Source: Clostridiales bacterium DTU092
Lineage (GTDB): Bacteria; Bacillota; Clostridia; Caldicoprobacterales; Caldicoprobacteraceae
Direction of reading: 5' to 3'
NCBI GenBank assembly: GCA_001513505.1
Contig: LFTM01000098.1
Coordinates: 1-9,751, forward strand
DNA length: 9,751 nt
Shown in pieces: positions 7,746 to 9,751 of this stretch (within the stretch, counting starts at the first letter, position 1; the number at the start of each line of letters is the position of its first letter). The notes under the pieces were generated by a model that had not been told where the DNA came from, ran no database searches, and saw only the letters and a list, made by a program, of their open reading frames with translations. The translations under genes were made by a program, and so were the position numbers.

Positions 7746-7747
7746 AA

Positions 7748-9082
7748 ATGGGAGATTATAATGTAAGAGATTTTGGAGCTATTGGTGACGGGAAAACAAT
7801 TGATACGGCAGCAATACAGAAAGCCATTGACCAGTGTAGTCAAGCAGGAGGGGGAAGGGTTATAATTCCTGCCGGAATGAACTGTTTGTCCGGAACCCTG
7901 GTGATGAAATCAAATGTAGAATTCCATGTTGAAAGAGGCGCGGTTGTACTTGCCAGCCCAAATAGGGAGGACTATTCCAACGTTCATACTCATTATCATA
8001 CTGCACTGTTTATAGCTGACGAAAATGTAGAGAATATTGCATTTACAGGAGGCGGTACCATTGATGGAGGAGGCCGGTTCTTTATAGAGTCGGAGAAGCC
8101 ATATATCTATGTAATGAAAAGAGGCCGGCCATTTACTTTTTATCTGATAGGATGCAAGAACGTTACATACCGGGATATAACAATACGAGACGGCGCTTTG
8201 TGGACCATCAGGCTCACGGGATGTCAGGATGTAGTTATTCATGGTATTCGAATTCTTAACGATCTAAAACTTCCTAACAATGATGGTATTGATTTGGATC
8301 ATTGCCAGAACGTAAGGATCAGCGATTGTTATATTGTATGTGGTGATGATTGTATAGTTTTCAAGACATTTAAGGGGCATGAACACTTTGGTCCGTGTGA
8401 AAACATAACAATAACTGGATGTACCCTTGTATCGTCTTCTTTTGCCATAAATGCCGGTTGCGAAGTAAAAAATCCTATACGCAATATTGTGGTGGATTCC
8501 TGCATAATACGTTCGAGCCATAGAGGTGTTGGTGTGCATTTAAGCCAGGAAAGTAATATTGAAAATATGCTGTTTAGCAACTTGATTATTGAGACGAGAT
8601 ACTATAATCCTGCCTGGTGGGGTGCTGCTGAACCGATTTATGTGACTGCTGCTCCCTGGACTGAAGAAGACGATATAGGTTATGTACGTAATATTCGTTT
8701 CTCAAATATATTATGCCGCAGTGAAAACGGCATATTCCTGATGGGATGGAAGCAAGGCATTATTGAGAGTATTGTGTTTGAAAACGTAAAGATTTGCCTG
8801 GATAAATGGACCGATGAACCCGGTGGACGCCATGATGTACGTCCGATTCCCGGAGAGAAAGACGGTTTGGCCGAAGGGGTATATGATTATCCCACCGCTG
8901 GTTTTTACTTAAAGAATGCAAAGGATGTAGTGTTAAGGAACTGCGAAGTTGTATGGGGTGAAAGGCGGCCAGAGTATTACAGATATGCTTTGGAAAGTCA
9001 TAATGTCGAAAACTTAAATCTTGAAAATTTTAAAGGAGAGGCAGCACATCCCGATAAGAGTGAAGCTATCTTTATTGAGTAG
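7748..9082 (+). CDS. Intracellular GH28-like (polygalacturonase-family) beta-helix protein
   Basis: This 444-aa protein is a right-handed parallel beta-helix of the polygalacturonase (GH28) clan, whose members hydrolyse galacturonan and related linkages. It opens with the pectate-lyase-superfamily motif DFGAIGDG (8-15) followed by a TAAIQKAID helix. The GH28 core is visible as NNDGIDLD (177-184) and CGDDCIVFK (198-206), supplying Asp179, Asp200 and Asp201. Arg259 in SHRGVGV may be the substrate-binding Arg. The usual catalytic GHG motif is replaced by SSSFAIN (229-235), so the His is absent. WWGAAEPI (290-297) and a long conserved-looking C-terminal portion follow. No signal peptide or membrane segment is present, so it should act in the cytoplasm on imported oligosaccharides. 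The downstream dehydrogenase-like gene, 77 bp away, suggests a sugar or uronate catabolic operon. The fold is clear; activity and substrate are unknown. Confidence 0.87.
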   Translation: MGDYNVRDFGAIGDGKTIDTAAIQKAIDQCSQAGGGRVIIPAGMNCLSGTLVMKSNVEFHVERGAVVLASPNREDYSNVHTHYHTALFIADENVENIAFTGGGTIDGGGRFFIESEKPYIYVMKRGRPFTFYLIGCKNVTYRDITIRDGALWTIRLTGCQDVVIHGIRILNDLKLPNNDGIDLDHCQNVRISDCYIVCGDDCIVFKTFKGHEHFGPCENITITGCTLVSSSFAINAGCEVKNPIRNIVVDSCIIRSSHRGVGVHLSQESNIENMLFSNLIIETRYYNPAWWGAAEPIYVTAAPWTEEDDIGYVRNIRFSNILCRSENGIFLMGWKQGIIESIVFENVKICLDKWTDEPGGRHDVRPIPGEKDGLAEGVYDYPTAGFYLKNAKDVVLRNCEVVWGERRPEYYRYALESHNVENLNLENFKGEAAHPDKSEAIFIE

Positions 9083-9125
9083 TATTCATGACCTGCTTGA
9101 CTTTATAACAGGTTTTCGATGTAGC

Positions 9126-9139
9126 CGAAAGCGCTAAAT
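9126..9139 (+). promoter_or_regulatory. Possible cre-like (catabolite repression) site
   Basis: CGAAAGCGCTAAAT carries the GAAAGCGCTAA core of the cre consensus TGWNANCGNTNWCA and matches at all specified positions except the first and the last two. It lies between two carbohydrate-type genes, shortly before the next ribosome binding site, where CcpA or another LacI-family repressor could act as a roadblock. A 14-bp degenerate match can arise by chance. Confidence 0.3.
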
Positions 9140-9159
9140 TATAAAAAGGGGGCAGTATT

Positions 9160-9751
9160 ATGGGTGATAAAAAAAGAAGCAGCAGTAATGGTATGATACG
9201 TGTAGGTGTGGTTGGTGTGGGCCGGGGTCAGAGTTTCATGGAAGGTGCAATAGAAGAGTTGGGTATGGAACTTGTGGCCATATGTGATACGTGGAAAGAA
9301 AAGCTCGAAGAGGTAGGCGAAAGGTACGGAGTAGCAACTTATACTGATTATGATGAGTTTCTTGAACATGACATGGATGCGGTCATATTGGCTAATTATT
9401 TCCACGAACACGCTCCTTTTGCAATTAAAGCCCTGGAAGCAGGTTTTCATGTAATGAGTGAGACCTCCTGCAATGCTACACTGGCGGAAGGTGTAGCACT
9501 GTGCCGTGCAGTGGAAAAGAGCGGTAAAATATACATGTTGGCCGAAAATTATCCTTACACCGTATTCAATCAGGAAATGAAGAGATTGTATGACGAAGGC
9601 GAAATTGGCGAAGTAATGTATGCCGAGGGTGAATATAACCATCCAATGTCCGCTGAAGCCAGTCTGAGGATTTCACCGGGGATGAATCACTGGCGGAACT
9701 GGATACCTTCTACATATTATTGTACCCACGCGCTTGCCCCGCTTATGTATA
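9160..9751 (+). CDS. Gfo/Idh/MocA-family NAD(P)-dependent oxidoreductase, 3' end outside the window
   Basis: The first 197 codons of this gene are present. The ATG at 9160 follows AGGGGG (9147-9152). The family oxidises or reduces sugars, inositols, uronates and their derivatives with NAD(P) in the cytoplasm. The Rossmann nucleotide-binding loop is GVVGVGRG (16-23), and the acidic residue ending the second strand (CD, 42-43) suggests NAD preference. The typical helix AIKALEAGFHV (88-98) is present. The canonical EKP motif, whose Lys is usually catalytic, is replaced by SETSCN (100-105). The second domain begins around residue 125 with AENYPYT (128-134) and MKRLYDEGEIGEV (140-152), where members of this subgroup share strong similarity. 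H190 in TYYCTHALAP may belong to the active site. Proximity to the GH28-like gene suggests both serve one sugar pathway. The substrate cannot be deduced. Confidence 0.9.
   Translation, partial: MGDKKRSSSNGMIRVGVVGVGRGQSFMEGAIEELGMELVAICDTWKEKLEEVGERYGVATYTDYDEFLEHDMDAVILANYFHEHAPFAIKALEAGFHVMSETSCNATLAEGVALCRAVEKSGKIYMLAENYPYTVFNQEMKRLYDEGEIGEVMYAEGEYNHPMSAEASLRISPGMNHWRNWIPSTYYCTHALAPLMY

Larger units (their letters stand above)
7412..7747. other. 336-bp AT-rich non-coding region between the macro and GH28-like genes
   Basis: No open frame with a credible ribosome binding site is present on either strand, and I see no convincing intrinsic terminator after the macro gene. The region opens with an A8 run and a pyrimidine tract (7439-7455) and becomes strongly AT-rich. 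It holds a plausible promoter (7635-7663), a weaker extended -10-like TGATAAAAT (7586-7594) and a leader with repeated CCATAA motifs. It probably separates two transcription units. Confidence 0.6.

Noticed and set aside
9091..9116. ACCTG/CAGGT inverted repeat followed by TTTT after the GH28-like gene, a possible terminator.
   Set aside because: A 5-bp stem with a 13-nt loop is too weak, and the next gene is probably co-transcribed.
9139..9642. A 167-codon minus-strand open frame.
   Set aside because: It is antisense to a clear Gfo/Idh/MocA gene and is a composition shadow.

Overview
The window looks like chromosome from a low-GC Firmicute, most likely a plant-fibre-degrading clostridium. The evidence is the AT-rich, A/T-ending codon use, strong GGAGG-type ribosome binding sites, the addB-addA gene order, and an intracellular polygalacturonase-like protein paired with a sugar-type dehydrogenase. 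The genus is inference only. All real genes lie on the + strand; the minus-strand open frames are shadows.

Left half (195-6762): two large genes one base apart encode a two-subunit AddAB-type helicase-nuclease for double-strand break resection and recombination. The first protein (AddB-like, 1052 aa) keeps a C-terminal PD-(D/E)XK nuclease, but its N-terminal P-loop is degenerate and its iron-sulfur cysteine pattern is atypical. The second (AddA-like, 1135 aa) is a complete UvrD/RecB-type SF1A helicase with its own nuclease domain. Unusually for AddA, it ends in the textbook C-x2-C-x5-C cluster. A perfect 10-bp inverted repeat lies over the AddB cysteine codons, just upstream of the addA start.

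Middle (6763-7411): a 121-bp spacer holds two perfect hairpins, a promoter with a consensus -10 box and a strong ribosome binding site. It leads into a 175-aa stand-alone macro-domain protein that probably binds or processes ADP-ribose. The Asp of the MacroD/YmdB loop is Ala here. A 336-bp AT-rich non-coding stretch (7412-7747) then separates the DNA-repair side from the sugar side. It holds a plausible promoter and a leader with repeated CCATAA motifs.

Right end (7748-9751): a cytoplasmic GH28-like beta-helix protein is followed after 77 bp by a Gfo/Idh/MocA-family oxidoreductase that runs off the window. Both belong to recognisable families, but each departs from the family's textbook catalytic motif. 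The simplest reading is a small catabolic operon for uronate- or pectin-derived sugars, possibly under catabolite control.

I see no tRNA, rRNA, CRISPR array, insertion sequence or phage gene. Nothing amounts to a clearly new system. The most unusual points are the redistribution of iron-sulfur and P-loop motifs between the AddAB-like subunits and the palindrome at that junction.
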